DNA of 64,000 nt from Flaccisagitta enflata (taxonomy: Eukaryota; Chaetognatha; Sagittoidea; Aphragmophora). Positions 27,451-39,425 of this stretch are shown here, piece by piece; position 1 is the first letter of the stretch; each line of letters opens with the position of its first letter. The stretch covers positions 49,910,001 through 49,974,000 of the forward strand of contig OZ231126.1 of NCBI GenBank assembly GCA_965153355.1. Reading direction: 5' to 3'. The translations under genes were made by a program, and so were the position numbers. The notes beneath the pieces were generated by a model. It was not told where the DNA came from, ran no database searches, and saw only the letters and a program-made list of their open reading frames with translations.

Positions 27451-27729
27451 CATGTTTGGTTTCCATCAGCAGTTTCTAACCATCTGTTGATGCGATTTCA
27501 GAGTCTTGTATTTTGAATTCATTTTCATACGAATGACAAGTGTGATACTTTTAATATTGCGTTGATTTGGCGTACAAAAGAAAAATACTCCCCCAGTAAG
27601 CGGGAAGCTATCTAACATGTTACGTTCATCGTCCGCTTCATCCGAATATTTCCTTCGTCTTTTACCCGGAGGGCAACCGACCATTTTGAGTATCTCTTTC
27701 TTTTTCTTTTCTTTTTTTTCTTTTTCTTC

Positions 27730-27785
<56 letters not shown>

Positions 27786-27955
27786 CATGTTTGGTTTCCA
27801 TCAGCAGTTTCTAACCATCTGTTGATGCGATTTCAGAGTCTTGTATTTTGAATTCATTTTCATACGAATGACAAGTGTGATACTTTTAATATTGCGTCGA
27901 TTTGGCGTACAAAAGAAAGATACTCCCCCAGTAAGCGGGAAGCTATCTAATATGT
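27261..27955. repeat. tandem duplication of about 350 bp in the TMTC intron
   Basis: Unit 1 (27261-27622) and unit 2 (27623 to about 27955) both start CGTTCATCGTCCGCTTCATC, contain a CT array of different length, and end GTAAGCGGGAAGCTATCTAA. They differ mainly by microsatellite length and a few bases. Confidence 0.9.
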
Positions 27956-28308
27956 AAAAACATATATTTGAATGCAAAAGAAAAACACGTACCTTCTGTG
28001 TAGGCTCAAATATCAATTCAATTCACAACTTGTGAATCACAAGTATGTGGAAACTAAGTTTCCATTCAAAAGAGAGAGATAACAAGTCCATAAGAGATAG
28101 AAATACCTTCGAAATCACGTTTAGAGAAAAAGAAGAAATAAAAACCAAGCAAAAACAACTTCATTAAGGACCAACCTACCTGCCTATCTACCGTAGATGT
28201 GAAGGCCTTATTGTCGGACTGTGAAACCTGTCGGACTCACCTGAAATGTTCAAAACAGAAGAGAGAAAAAACCGATGATAGTGGTTCATTTGTTTAAAAA
28301 AATCACTA
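27956..28308. other. intron or intergenic, no further exon seen
   Basis: Unique-looking sequence. I searched for the next TMTC exon (SHKSYRPL-like) on the + strand and did not find it. Confidence 0.5.
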
Positions 28309-28489
28309 TTACCCTGCTTTCAAAATCGAGTGTTACCAGCAAAACCTTTATTGCGTCTGAAGTATACATTTTTGGAAATTCAGATTGGATTTGCCAAAAA
28401 GCGAATAACCTACCATTTGTTCATTCAAAATTTCATCACGCTGGCTCTAGCGGTTTATCGTCCACATATTTTTAAAATTTGATGAAATT

Positions 28490-29550
28490 TTGAGCAAAAT
28501 TTGCTAAAAAAACCGCATTTTTGAGCAATTTTGCAACTAGAAACTTTTATAAACTTTGCATATTATGAGTTTGAATGACCAAATAAGTCATGTATAGTCA
28601 GTAATTGACACTTACATTGTATCATTTTAGTTTTTCACCATTTTATAAGAAATTTTGGCGCTGAAATATAGTTGTCGTTATTTGAAACCTGCTCAAACTT
28701 CAAAAAATGAAAGGAAAACCCAGATTTTCCTCATAGATTTTAATGATTTGGTGTTTTCTAGAGAGATATTATAACTGTGTCAATGTAGGCAATGAGGAAA
28801 AGGAAAAGACAAAAAAAGACAATAAAATCAAAGACAAAACAATGTTGTACCTCAGCCGAGGCTTTGGACTCGCAGGAGAAAGGGTAAAACAAAATATTAC
28901 CCTTAATCCTGGCCGGTTTAGGCCCCATCACCGTTTCCCAAAGTACAACAAATAAATTGAGACAAAAATATAAAAACATAAAAATATAAAAGAGAATAGG
29001 AGAAGGAGACAGCAGCTTAGCAAGAGCAGAAATGAAAACTAAAGAGTGAAGGACTGAAGAGGAAGAGGAAAGGTTTGGTCAAAGAGAAAGAGTGGTCAAG
29101 AAAAGCCTGGTCAGAATGACAGAGGTCCTAAATTAGGAGAGGCAGAGGTTATGAAATGAAATGGAAAAAACATAAGGTAGTGAAATATGACAGAGGTCTT
29201 AGAGTGGTTATGAAATGAAATAAAAACCTAAGGTGGTAAAACATGAGGATTGGAATGCGCAAATCTATAAATAGTTCAAAGAGATTGTACAGATTACATA
29301 GATTACAAAAATAGTTCACATATTTTATTAAAACAAAGATTGAGCCTGCTATATGAATAGACCAGGCCCAAATTTCCCCAAAATTACAATTTTTTATACA
29401 TTTTTTACATATATATATAAATATATACAAATATAGATCAAAGCTATGTGAATAGACCAATGATCTATAAGATGAGGTTCGAGTCTGCTATATGAATAGA
29501 CCACAACTCTTACCTCATAGAAATTTTAAAAACAGAATAAACCTGGAAAA
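28490..29550. other. interior of the inverted-repeat element, no intact gene
   Basis: AT-rich sequence downstream of the reverse transcriptase fragment on the minus strand. It holds a duplicated block with TGCTATATGAATAGACCA at about 29347 and 29488. No GIY-YIG endonuclease domain was seen. Confidence 0.45.
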
Positions 29551-29557
29551 AACTAGA

Positions 29558-30148
29558 CTAATTGACTGGCTGAGTGGAAATAGTATTAAAACTACCTGAA
29601 GAAATATCTTTAAACCACTTATCAAAATCTAAAGGAATGACCCATCTCTGAAACTCTGAAATATACTTGTTGATAACCTTACAAAATTCGCTTTTCAAAA
29701 AACAAAAGTTATATCCCCTATTTAACAATGTCACCAGTAGAAATCTCACCCTTTCTTCAAAATCATAAATGTTACTACATAGCCTCTGAAATCTCAAAAC
29801 TTGTCCATAAAAAACCTTGTAACAAATCTTCCCATCAAGATTGCTCTCAAGAAATGGCAAAGAAATGACATCAAAAGGAAAAGCGTTGGTCTTACAATAA
29901 ACCTTAGTACTTATACCACCGTCCTGAATCCTGACCTCCATATCTAAAACATCAGCCTTTTCTAGGTCATCATTCTCCTTTGTAAGAGTCAAACTAGGTG
30001 GATATATCTCCGATGAAATTGCCATAAAATTCCTTATATTAAGAGAAGTACAGTCATCCCGATATCTTCTGAAAAATTCCAACCTTTCTGCCTCAATTCT
30101 TGCCCCTGATTTAACCTTAGAGTCAACATACCTGAACTCATCCACCAT
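29558..30148 (-). pseudogene. Penelope-like reverse transcriptase, C-terminal part
   Basis: A 196-residue frame. FRRYRDDCTSLN (residues about 26-37) holds the catalytic Y-x-D-D, followed by ISSEIYPPSL, VLDMEVRI and the thumb pattern FYGQVLRFQRLCSN...RVRFLL..LLNRGY. These are typical of the Penelope-like reverse transcriptase family found in many copies in lancelets, cnidarians and molluscs. The true upstream sequence of the protein is in the frame at 30534-31571. The apparent Met start sits at the edge of an insertion. C-terminal to the thumb no GIY-YIG endonuclease is present. Catalytic residues are kept, but the gene is split. Confidence 0.72.
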
Positions 30149-30152
30149 AAGT

Positions 30153-30567
30153 AGGTGGGAAATTTCCAGCTAAAAACGCAAAGTACCAGTCAAAAAAATA
30201 GATAAGTGAATGAGGGGCTGTCTTAACTTGCTGGGTGTAAGTGGACAATGCTCGGTTCCAGGTGGAACATATCGCGCTTTTGAGTTTTAAATGTGTACTA
30301 TTATCATAAATTCTTCAACAATCAAGCAACCGCAGCTGCTTTCAAGTCCTCTGCCGCTGCTCCTGCAGGTGCTGCCGCATTTCCAATAGAAAGAAAAACA
30401 AAAGAACAGTTTTTGCCAGTGATTTCTTATGTACAATAATAAAAGGCTTAGGCGATTGGTGATTTTTGATAGGACAAGGTCAAATTTACGTCAGAACTGA
30501 AAGTTAAGACAGTCTATAACTCCCCGATGTGCCCTAAATCCCAGAATTCTCGATACATTGGATGCCT
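30153..30567. mobile_element. 415-bp insertion with 9-bp flanking duplication
   Basis: ACCATAAGT occurs at 30144-30152 and again at 30568-30576, one copy at each end of a segment that interrupts the reverse transcriptase. Both flanks are in the same codon phase (minus-strand codons CTT ATG GT), so the gene reads through if the insert and one duplicate are ignored. Insert ends read AGGTGGGA and (inverted) AGGCATCC, sharing only AGG. A 9-bp duplication is the size typical of Mutator-like elements. An intron is unlikely because no AG precedes the downstream part. Confidence 0.6.
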
Positions 30568-31571
30568 ACCATAAGTGAGCAGTCAGAGAGCCATCCGGAA
30601 CTCTTCCCGCCCATTATGATCCCTAGATTCTGCTTGAAAATGCTACCAAAAGCCTTAATAAATGTGTTACGAACTAGGTAGTCTATCATATCCAGAATCT
30701 CATCAATTGAATAGACAACGCCCTCAGAGTTAGAAGAAACCCACCAGGCCTTCTCATGACCTATTCTAATCAATCTCATACCACTGTTCTTGCTAAGCTT
30801 ATTAATCAGCCAAACCATGTTACCTATCAAATGATCATGGTCAAAAAGGGTGTATAAGGTAGAAAAATCATTTATAGAGATAGTCTCCGCCTGACCATTT
30901 GCCTTACTAAACATTTCCTTCACTTCTAAACTCGTCTGAACATCGAAAAAGTACCTGATACCTGAGAATTCTGTATTCTTATTACAAAGATTCTTAAAGT
31001 GTCCCTTACACATCTTCAAGACACTAGCAACAATTCTATCAAGTCTCGAAGTAACAACGCTAACATTACCTGCAATATAGCGCATCTTAGGAGGGTTCTT
31101 ATGAAACTTAGGGGTCTGGTATAACAAAGCCAACCTTTCCTCTCTAATATTGGGAGTTATCCTGAACTGTGAAAGGTCAGCCTTGATCCTTGTTATAATC
31201 GTATCCTCAGAATCCGAAGAGAAGCCATAGGTCTCATTACACGGGATGTCATTATTCAAACCTAACTCTTCTGCTAACTCGAGAAAATAGAATTTCTTAC
31301 ATGTAAACGCGAAATTACAGGCCGCCTTATCTACAACAGTAATGACATAGTTCTCCTGAAGTCTGGATAGCTCATCCTTACAACCTCGCTGCAATAGAAC
31401 TGGTTTTCTATAGTTAACCCTGCCATAACATGACATTAGCTTACTATTGAAATTGCTCAACAAAGACTTCTTCCAAAATTTGAAAGCAGCACGTGATATC
31501 TTAAATTTACCAGCCATCTTAATAGCAAAGCTGTCAGTATCTTTCTTCATTTGTTCCCTAATCTTATTCAA
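30534..31571 (-). pseudogene. Penelope-like reverse transcriptase, N-terminal part
   Basis: A 345-residue frame. It contains ENYVITVVDKAACNFAFTCK (about 95-114), LLYQTPKFHKNPPKMRYIAG (about 171-190) and motif A INDFSTLYTLFDHDHL with the expected Asp. Near the C terminus comes GIIMGGKSSGWLSD, which corresponds to the family's GIPMGTNCAPLLAD. The last 10 or so residues belong to the 415-bp insertion. Family members have FDFSTLYTTIPH in motif A, so this copy has drifted. No adjacent partner gene was seen. Confidence 0.7.
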
Positions 31572-31989
31572 GTCTAAATACGGGTTCTCGCGAAACTTAA
31601 AACCGAAAGAACATACCTCACGTAGTTGAGGATCACCAATGATACATAAATCGCCAGTGTTGACATGTCCAAAATGATCATGACTAATATCCTTCTTTTA
31701 AGACAAATCTGGTCATTTTTGCTTGATTCGTTAAGAAATGACAATGATTTTAAGTCACAGTGTCATTGAATCTATCTTTAAAAAATCCTCTTAAGGAGTT
31801 TATCTCATTTTCATTCAAAATCATGTGGAAGCCAAACGGCTTGAGCTAGTCCTATGAAATTTTGCATGAACAAATGGTAGGTTATTTGCTTTTTGGCAAA
31901 TCCAATCTGAATTTCCAAAAATATATACTTCAGACGCAATAAAGCTTTTGCTGGTAACACTCGATTTTGAGAGCAGGGTATCATAATGA

Positions 31990-32380
31990 CAAAACAGGTG
32001 TGTAAACTTGTTGTTTCAATGGATAACAAGAAAAGATACTTATCAGGGCTGTCGGAATAAGATTGGTTATCACACTTGAACTGGGTGTTGACGGCCCCAA
32101 GTATTTTGCCCACCATATGCGAGGAAACATTTGAATACACGCTTCAAAAAACATCAACGCGATTAAAGGTAGTAAATGGAGCGCAGAGCGGCAAACAGCG
32201 GCTGAGGTCGGCAAATGTTGGAGTATTATGTTTTTTACCTTTCCAGGTTATTTGATTCTAGAAAGTCGAAGCTTTCTGGCATGAATCCACGATTCGCCTG
32301 TGGTAACTTTTTTAGAGCAAGGTATCACGGATCTGAAAGTTAAAAAAATGAAAAAAATGTTAGTCCCTAAAAGGAGACAT
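31990..32380. other. intergenic, no gene seen
   Basis: Unique-looking sequence right of the inverted-repeat element. Frames of 77-111 residues show no recognised domain. Confidence 0.45.
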
Positions 32381-32385
32381 CTTTT

Positions 32386-32475
32386 TAGACGCGTCCGTTA
32401 GGAACGCAGCTCTATAAGGGGGGTTGTCCGTCCGTCGGTCCGTTTGTTCGTCCGTCCGTCCGTCCGTAACGCCTG
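32386..32475 (-). mobile_element. pearl/HINE-like element, fragment with ACGCG stem
   Basis: TTTTTAGACGCGTCC..GGAACGCAGCTCTATAAG is a looser hairpin, followed by GGTTGTCCGTCCGTCGG and more GTCC units. The far end with the GGCCTTGTT signature was not found. Confidence 0.55.
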
Positions 32476-32479
32476 TGCG

Positions 32480-33084
32480 AAAATCGCGTTTCTCGGCTGA
32501 TTTAGGCCACCGTGAGATCCTATACTGAATCTAATGCTCAACAAACGTGTTTTGAGAGCCTCCATTGCTACTCAGTCGCTTCATCTGCCTGTCCATCTGT
32601 ATCTCCATATATGTCACATAAATAATTAGCGCTAAAGTCAATACACGCAGAGACACAGTCCGGACGCCTCGTTGTCCGGTCGGGCATGTTATTTCCTGTA
32701 TAAAGGAAACCCGCCTATGACATGCACAATTTGTGTTTAACTGTTTAGTTTTTTTCTCTTCTGAGGTCCCATTTGAAAAGCGTCGGATTACTTTCAGACG
32801 GGGATATGAACCCCCTCTCTGTCTGCTCCCCCACCCTCCCTCTTGCATCGCGTCATCTTCTCTCACTCTTTAAGGCTTGTCGCTCTTCTTCCTCTTCCCC
32901 CTCCCCAATAGACAGAGGCATTAACGAATGCATTATTACAGAGAGAAGGCCCAACGTAAGCGACTCAATAATATACACCCCTGCTAACTTCATAAGCTGC
33001 TACATGAGCCTTATCAATTGACACAGACCTCACACTTTTATCAGCGAAATTACTCTCATGACTTAAACGCCGACACACCCTCCT
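32480..33084. other. intergenic, no gene seen
   Basis: Unique-looking sequence up to the outer edge of the giant inverted repeat. No domain in any frame. Confidence 0.45.
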
Positions 33085-33109
33085 AGTCACTGGCTTATTA
33101 AGGTGTGTC

Positions 33110-33260
33110 TATTGGTAGGGCTGTCCGTCCACAGGCAGGTTCGTAGGTCAGAACTGCGATTTTTTGATGACGCGAAATCGACTGATATAGTGGAGGCTGC
33201 TCCTACTCAACCACAACCGACTACTTGTTAGTTCTGGGCTGTGGGCTGTGGCTGTACTCG
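33110..33260 (-). mobile_element. pearl/HINE-like element, degenerate copy in left arm
   Basis: CTGTCCGTCC, then GCTCCTACTCAACCACAACC-GACTACTTGTTAGT recalls the GCTCCTGCCCAACCGTCCGCGACTA order of intact copies. Its partner lies at about 63840-63960. Confidence 0.45.
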
Positions 33261-33623
33261 TTTGCTGTAAAATACGTGCATATAGACGCGGATATATCAC
33301 CTTTCGCTATTGTACACGTGGATAAAGCAAGCTTTATGCGACACATAACAGTCAGACAACTGCTTTAAGTGTCAGGAACAAAGCTATGTTTTTTTTCTGG
33401 CATTTAATCGATTTGTTCAGCGTAACAACCGTACGCCGAATACAATACAACATAGCGATATTGCACCCTGTTGCCTAGTTGTGGTTGGTCGGAATTGGTA
33501 TTTCTTTGATTTCTATATTTGATGTTCGTAGAAGTTTATCGTTTTGTCAGACGTTTCCTGTCGCCATGATTTAACTGCGTTCTCCTCCTTCTTTATGTCT
33601 TTTTTTCAATTCCTCTCCTTCAT

Positions 33624-33705
33624 TTTCTTTTTCTTTTTCTTTTTCTTTTTCTTTTTCTTTTTCTTTTTCTTTTTCTTTTTCTTTTTCTTTTTCTTTTTCT
33701 TTTCC
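33624..33705. repeat. (TTTTTC)n hexanucleotide array, left-arm allele
   Basis: About 13 regular TTTTTC units. The corresponding place in the right arm (about 63340-63400) has a different hexanucleotide. Confidence 0.9.
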
Positions 33706-34076
33706 TTTTTCTCCATCTTCATTTTCTTATTCATTTTCTCCTTCCTCTTATTTTTGATGACATTGGCGCAGATTCTTGGTTCCCCTACTTAAGCTGTAAC
33801 CTTTTTACATCTTCTTAGGTTCCTTCCTTCGTGCTTTGATTCTTTCTCTCTTTCTCTGTCTCTATCTGTGTGTCTGTTTGTCTATCTATCAATATCCGTC
33901 TGTGTATGTGTCTTTGTAAGTCTCTTTATCTCTCTCCTTCTCTGTTTCTCTCTGTGTTCTTCATTCGCTCTCCCTCTGGTACTGTCTCTTTATCTGTTTG
34001 TCTGCCTGTCTGTCTGTGTTTGTCTGTCTATTTGTGTCTGTCTGTCGGTCTCTTTCTGTCTGTCTGTTCGTCTGCC

Positions 34077-34409
<333 letters not shown>

Positions 34410-34413
34410 TCTA

Positions 34414-34580
34414 TGATAGGGCGTGTCCGTAGGTAACGCAAAATAGACTGAAATATTGATTTTAGCGCATTATTGCCCCCTGCCCAGCCACATGACAGCC
34501 CCCACCCTACCCCATATAATGCCCCTGCTCTCCTGCTCACCCGCCAGCGACTACTTATTGGCCATGTATCCGGACATGTT
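34414..34580 (-). mobile_element. pearl/HINE-like element, CATG-palindrome copy
   Basis: GGGCGTGTCCGTAGGTAACGC replaces the hairpin end. The module CCCCCTGCCCAGCCACATGA is repeated about three times. The far end GGCCATGTATCCGGACATGTTT carries the palindrome ATGT-ATCCGG-ACAT instead of GCCG..CGGC. Confidence 0.55.
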
Positions 34581-34616
34581 TGGAAGTGTCTTTAAAGTTT
34601 ATGTTACTAATGGAGT

Positions 34617-34830
34617 AACAAGGCCGGAAACACGGTAAATAAGTAGACGCATGCGGGTGGGCAGGGGCAGTAATACAAGTGGGCAGCGGCAGTATGTGGC
34701 AGGACGGGGGCTGTAATGAGAATGGCCGGGAGCATGAATGCTCAGATATTACTTTTTTTGCCAATTTCGCGTCGAGGACCGACAGACCCACAGATGCTTA
34801 GCGAGCTTAGCAAGCTTAGCAAGCGACTTA
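34617..34830 (+). mobile_element. pearl/HINE-like element with amplified stem
   Basis: Starts AACAAGGCCGGAAACACGG, then GTAGACGCATGCGGGTGGGCAGG, three further GGGCAG modules, GAGGACCGACAGACC, and an end of tandem GCTTAGCAA units closing in GCGACTTATAA. The partner in the right arm is at about 62170-62390. Confidence 0.65.
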
Positions 34831-35103
34831 TAATCAAAATTAGTAGTATCAGTTTTAGTTAAGGCCTTCATGGGCTCCAATAAAAGATGACAAAAATTAC
34901 TACACTTGTCATGGCGTACTGTAATTCCTAAAGATCTTGAACGAGGGAGTATCAATCACTCATTTTTGTTTTCTTGTTTCCACTTATGCGGCCCTACATA
35001 CTCTAGCGTTCTATAGCTTTAGAAAAAATATATGGATGACGCTTTCGCGGTCACCCCAAAAGGTCACTGATCTCATTATGCATATTGAATTAGAGGTTCG
35101 TTA

Positions 35104-35450
35104 CTATTGACTTCAGCGGAAAACGAAGCCTTTACCAAGTACAACACCGATGAAGAAAGATAACGATTCTGCCCTATGCAGTCAGTGCTCAAAATAATGT
35201 TACAAAATATTCCTTGTCACAGTGTTAAGTCTAAGCATTCAAAATTATCAGTTACATTGAACAGACAAAATTGTCAATGTTTAGATCATATTACAGAACA
35301 AATGAAAGCCACTTGTGAGGGATTTAACAAGGATGATCAAATCGAGGTTTCTGAGGCAAAATTGTCGGAGAATTAAAATCATCTTGTTGTTACAGTCCTA
35401 CTACCAAAGAAGAACTGCCCAACTTATAGATGAACACCGGATTGGAACTT
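35104..35450 (+). pseudogene. unidentified protein fragment, left-arm copy with in-frame stop
   Basis: Translates as TSAENEAFTKYNTDEER, a TAA stop, then RFCPMQSVLKIMLQN and on to LDHITEQMKATCEGFNKDDQ and KLSEN. The right-arm partner (61560-61895, minus) has a Lys codon where this copy has the stop. The right copy in turn lost about 10 bp after GFNK. Each arm has thus broken the same frame in a different place, so an ancestral frame was open. I do not recognise the protein; it may derive from a mobile element. Confidence 0.4.
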
Positions 35451-35459
35451 AATATAAAT

Positions 35460-35983
35460 AAGGAAATTCTATTCAATGAGGCTCTTTTCCATAAAAACAA
35501 GTTCCAGTTTGTTGAGAAATGTAGTCTCTACCATTTTGTTCACAAACCGAGCGAGGACCGAGGTAGAAATAGTAGCACCTGCGGTAGTAGTTTATTGGAT
35601 TAGTTTCCTAATGGTGAGTAATTGAGCTTGGTAAAAATGGAAATTCTCAGAAAGATCGCTGATAAGCGCAAGGGTAGAAGGAAAGAAGAAAAGATTAGGG
35701 TACAATGGTACAACAGAGATCTACAAATACAAGTCAAGGTTGCATGAAGAAAACAGTCTACCTTTAAATCCAAAGGACTGATCAATCGATAGATAAAGAA
35801 TAGAACAAATAACGCAGTATTACAATATCGTCACCGATTAAGAGGGGGGGGGGGGCAGCGACGGAAATGTGCGTTTATACACTTGTTGAATCAATCATTA
35901 TGGAATATGGATACTATCATTGGATAGCCTAATGGGCTGACGAAACAACGGATCGATGGACAGACAGACAAACCTTCATTTAG
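35460..35983. other. left-arm sequence, no gene seen
   Basis: Shared with 61030-61550 in inverse orientation. Contains a G10-11 run at about 35845 that marks the same place as a C run in the right arm. No domain. Confidence 0.45.
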
Positions 35984-36171
35984 CGTCGCGATTCCGCGAG
36001 TCCGCGATTCCGCGAGTCCGCGATTCCGCGAGTCCGCGCGTCCGCGAGTCCGCAAGTCCGCGAGTCCGCGAGTCCGCGAGTCCGCGAGTCCGCGAGCCCG
36101 CGAGTCCGCGAGCCCGCGAGTCCGCGAGTCCGCGAGTCCGCGAGTCCGCGAGTCCGCGAGTTCGCGACTAA
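35984..36171. repeat. 8-bp minisatellite (TCCGCGAG)n grown from an element hairpin
   Basis: About 22 units of TCCGCGAG between a start GTCGCGA and an end TTCGCGACTAAA, that is, between the two halves of a pearl/HINE-like terminal hairpin. The right arm has about 8 units (60958-61028). Confidence 0.88.
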
Positions 36172-36262
36172 ATAAGGCCATATACACTCCCCCTAAGTCC
36201 CGCATAAACGTGGGCAGGAGTGGAAAACAGAAATGTGACGGACCGACCGACGGACCGACCAA
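36172..36262 (+). mobile_element. pearl/HINE-like element, GGCCATATACACTCC variant
   Basis: Follows the minisatellite directly: AATAAGGCCATATACACTCC, GGGCAGGAG and a GACCGACCGACGGACC tract ending in CGATCGTT. No terminal hairpin remains. Two elements lie head to tail here. Confidence 0.5.
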
Positions 36263-36387
36263 CCGATCGTTATTCTATCCTTGTTCAAAGGAAAGTATGA
36301 CAAGAATAAAAGAAAACAGACAAGAGAAAAGGTCAAAGTGGGTCGGTTAAAAAAATGAAGCGGGTGAAAATTGAGAGAACCGGGAAA

Positions 36388-36690
36388 GATGTAAAAAGCA
36401 TTAGCCAAAGAGTAGCGAGGAAAGTAGAAGAAAGAGAAGAAGAAGAGAGAAGAAAAAAAAAGTGGGAGAGATGTAAAAAGCATTAGCCAAAGAGTAGCGA
36501 GGAAAGTAGAAGATAGAGAAGAAGAAGAGAGAAGAAAAAAAGAAGTGGGAGAGATGTAAAAAGCATTAGCCAAAGAGTAGCGAGGAAAGTAGAAGATAGA
36601 GAAGAAGAAGAGAGAAGAAAAAAAGAAGTGGGACAGATGTAAAAAGCATTAGCCAAAGAGTAGCGAGGAAAGCAGAAGAAAGAGGCAGGG
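36388..36690. repeat. 83-bp tandem repeat, about 3.5 copies
   Basis: GATGTAAAAAGCATTAGCCA starts at 36388, 36470, 36553 and 36636. The right arm has one unit at the same place (about 60670-60740). A further dispersed unit is at about 36980. Confidence 0.9.
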
Positions 36691-37942
<1,252 letters not shown>

Positions 37943-38102
37943 AACAAGGCCGGATACACGGCAATCCAGTCACGGACGGTAGAGCAGGAGCAGTAATGCA
38001 AAAAAAAAAAAAAAAAAACGCTCGCAATTTCAAATAAGATGGACCGACGAACCAATGGATGGACGGACCGACCTAATGGACGGATGGACTGACACGGACT
38101 AA
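37943..38102 (+). mobile_element. pearl/HINE-like element, left-arm copy lacking its hairpin
   Basis: AACAAGGCCGGATACACGGC, then AGTCACGGACGGTAGAGCAGG, an A run, and a GACCGACGAACC tract. It ends GACACGGACTAAAAAC where the right-arm partner (59298-59480) still has the whole AGTCGCG hairpin. The hairpin was lost by deletion in this arm. Confidence 0.75.
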
Positions 38103-38904
38103 AAACTGTTGATGAGTCTATAAAATGCATAATGATGACTGGTTTTGATACTTACAGAAAATAATTGACACTTAAAGAAAATAATTGAATTATGTCTGTT
38201 CTTAGTTGTCTGGTCTTAGTTGTCTGTTCTTAGTTGCAGTCTGTTCTTAGTTGCAGACAAGCGACTTGTTAATCTTCGGTATTTGTCCATCCATTCAGTC
38301 TATCCATTCATCCATTCAATCATCCATTCAATCATCCATCCATCCATTCATTCTTTTGTGAATCTTTTGTGAATCTTTTGACATAATCTAGCTAGGTGGA
38401 TGGTTAATGTGGAAAATTAGTATCATTATGATCGTTGATATCTAGCAGCAACTGTTAGCAGTTATATCTTTTTAATGAAGTTAAAGAGGGGTACCAAACG
38501 ATGCAAATTTTTGATCACGATGACTACTTTAAAGGATAAAAGACAAATAGATATGTGACCTTCATGAAGTCTCAACAAAACATGGAAGTACAGCGAAAGA
38601 GATAAAAATCCAGTCCATAAACGTACGAATAAAAATTACAGAGTAAATTGCTTTGGGCTATTTGTCCGTCAGACCGACCATTTGGCCAACAATCCAAACG
38701 ACTGAAAAAAACTTAGTTCCGCGTGCCCAGAGCGGGAATTGGGTTTTCTTTGGCTCACAAGACTGTGTTCTCTTCGGCGTATGTGAAAAAGAATCCTGGC
38801 AGATATAAAGGAAGGACAGAGCTCTTTGAGTCAAGGATGAGAGAAACCAAATGACGGGTACCAAAACCAGCGCCTTGGATGCGGAACGTAACTGCTGATG
38901 GAGG
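38103..38904. other. left-arm sequence, no gene seen
   Basis: Includes short tandem TCTGTTCTTAGTTG units (38196-38265) and ATCCATTCA runs (38286-38350). No domain. Confidence 0.5.
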
Positions 38905-38908
38905 AAAG

Positions 38909-39002
<94 letters not shown>

Positions 39003-39200
39003 CAGAGAGAGAGAGACAGAGAGACAGAGACAGAGAGACAGAGACAGAGAGAGAGACAGACTGACAGACAGACAGACAAGCAGACAGCGAGATTGTGTGA
39101 CAAAAGGAAAAAAAAAAGAAGACAAACACACAGACAGACAGACAGACAGACAGACAGAGAGCCAGACAGATAGACACACAGATAGACAGACAATCACACA
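38905..39200. repeat. (GA)n-(GACA)n compound microsatellite, left arm
   Basis: GA run 38910-38995, then GAGACA mixtures and GACA runs to about 39190. Mirrored by GTCT and CT runs at 58260-58502. Confidence 0.95.
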
Positions 39201-39252
39201 GTGAGATTGCGTAAAAAAAAGAAAGGAAAAAAGAAAGAAGAAGAAGAAGTCG

Positions 39253-39253
39253 A
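39253..39253. other. empty insertion site for the element at 58048-58197
   Basis: On the inverted strand the left arm reads CTTCTTTTCGACTTCTTC. The right arm reads CTTCTTTT, then the 150-bp element, then CAACTTCTTC. The position is therefore the unoccupied state of that insertion. No target duplication is evident beyond T bases. Confidence 0.75.
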
Positions 39254-39425
39254 AAAGAAGAAGAAAAAGAAGAAGATCATGATGATGATTATTATGATGA
39301 AGAAGATGGAGGAGAAGAAGAAGAGGAAGTATGACATGATGAAGACTAGAAAGAGTGAAAAGAAGAAAGAAGGAACAAGTGAAGAAGAAGAAGAAGCATG
39401 ACATGGTAAAGGCTAGAAAGAAAAA

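Larger units (their letters stand above)
28311..31978. mobile_element. TA-flanked inverted-repeat element containing a Penelope-like reverse transcriptase
   Basis: Ends CCCTGCTTTCAAAATCGAGT (28311) and, inverted, CCCTGCTCTCAAAATCGAGT (31978), each bordered by TA (28309-28310 and 31979-31980). The arms align for about 175 bp (to about 28485 and from about 31803) with roughly 10 percent differences. Inside is a broken reverse transcriptase gene on the minus strand. Penelope-like elements can carry long terminal repeats in inverted orientation. A DNA transposon that has received a Penelope-like insertion is the alternative. The TA flanks favour the alternative. Confidence 0.65.

Noticed and set aside
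30149-30533. The interruption in the Penelope-like gene as a spliceosomal intron.
   Set aside because: A GT is available at one end but no AG precedes the downstream coding part, and a 9-bp direct duplication explains the flanks better.
35984-36171. A CRISPR-like array of regular short repeats.
   Set aside because: Units are 8 bp with no spacers, the DNA is animal, and the array lies between the halves of a transposon hairpin.
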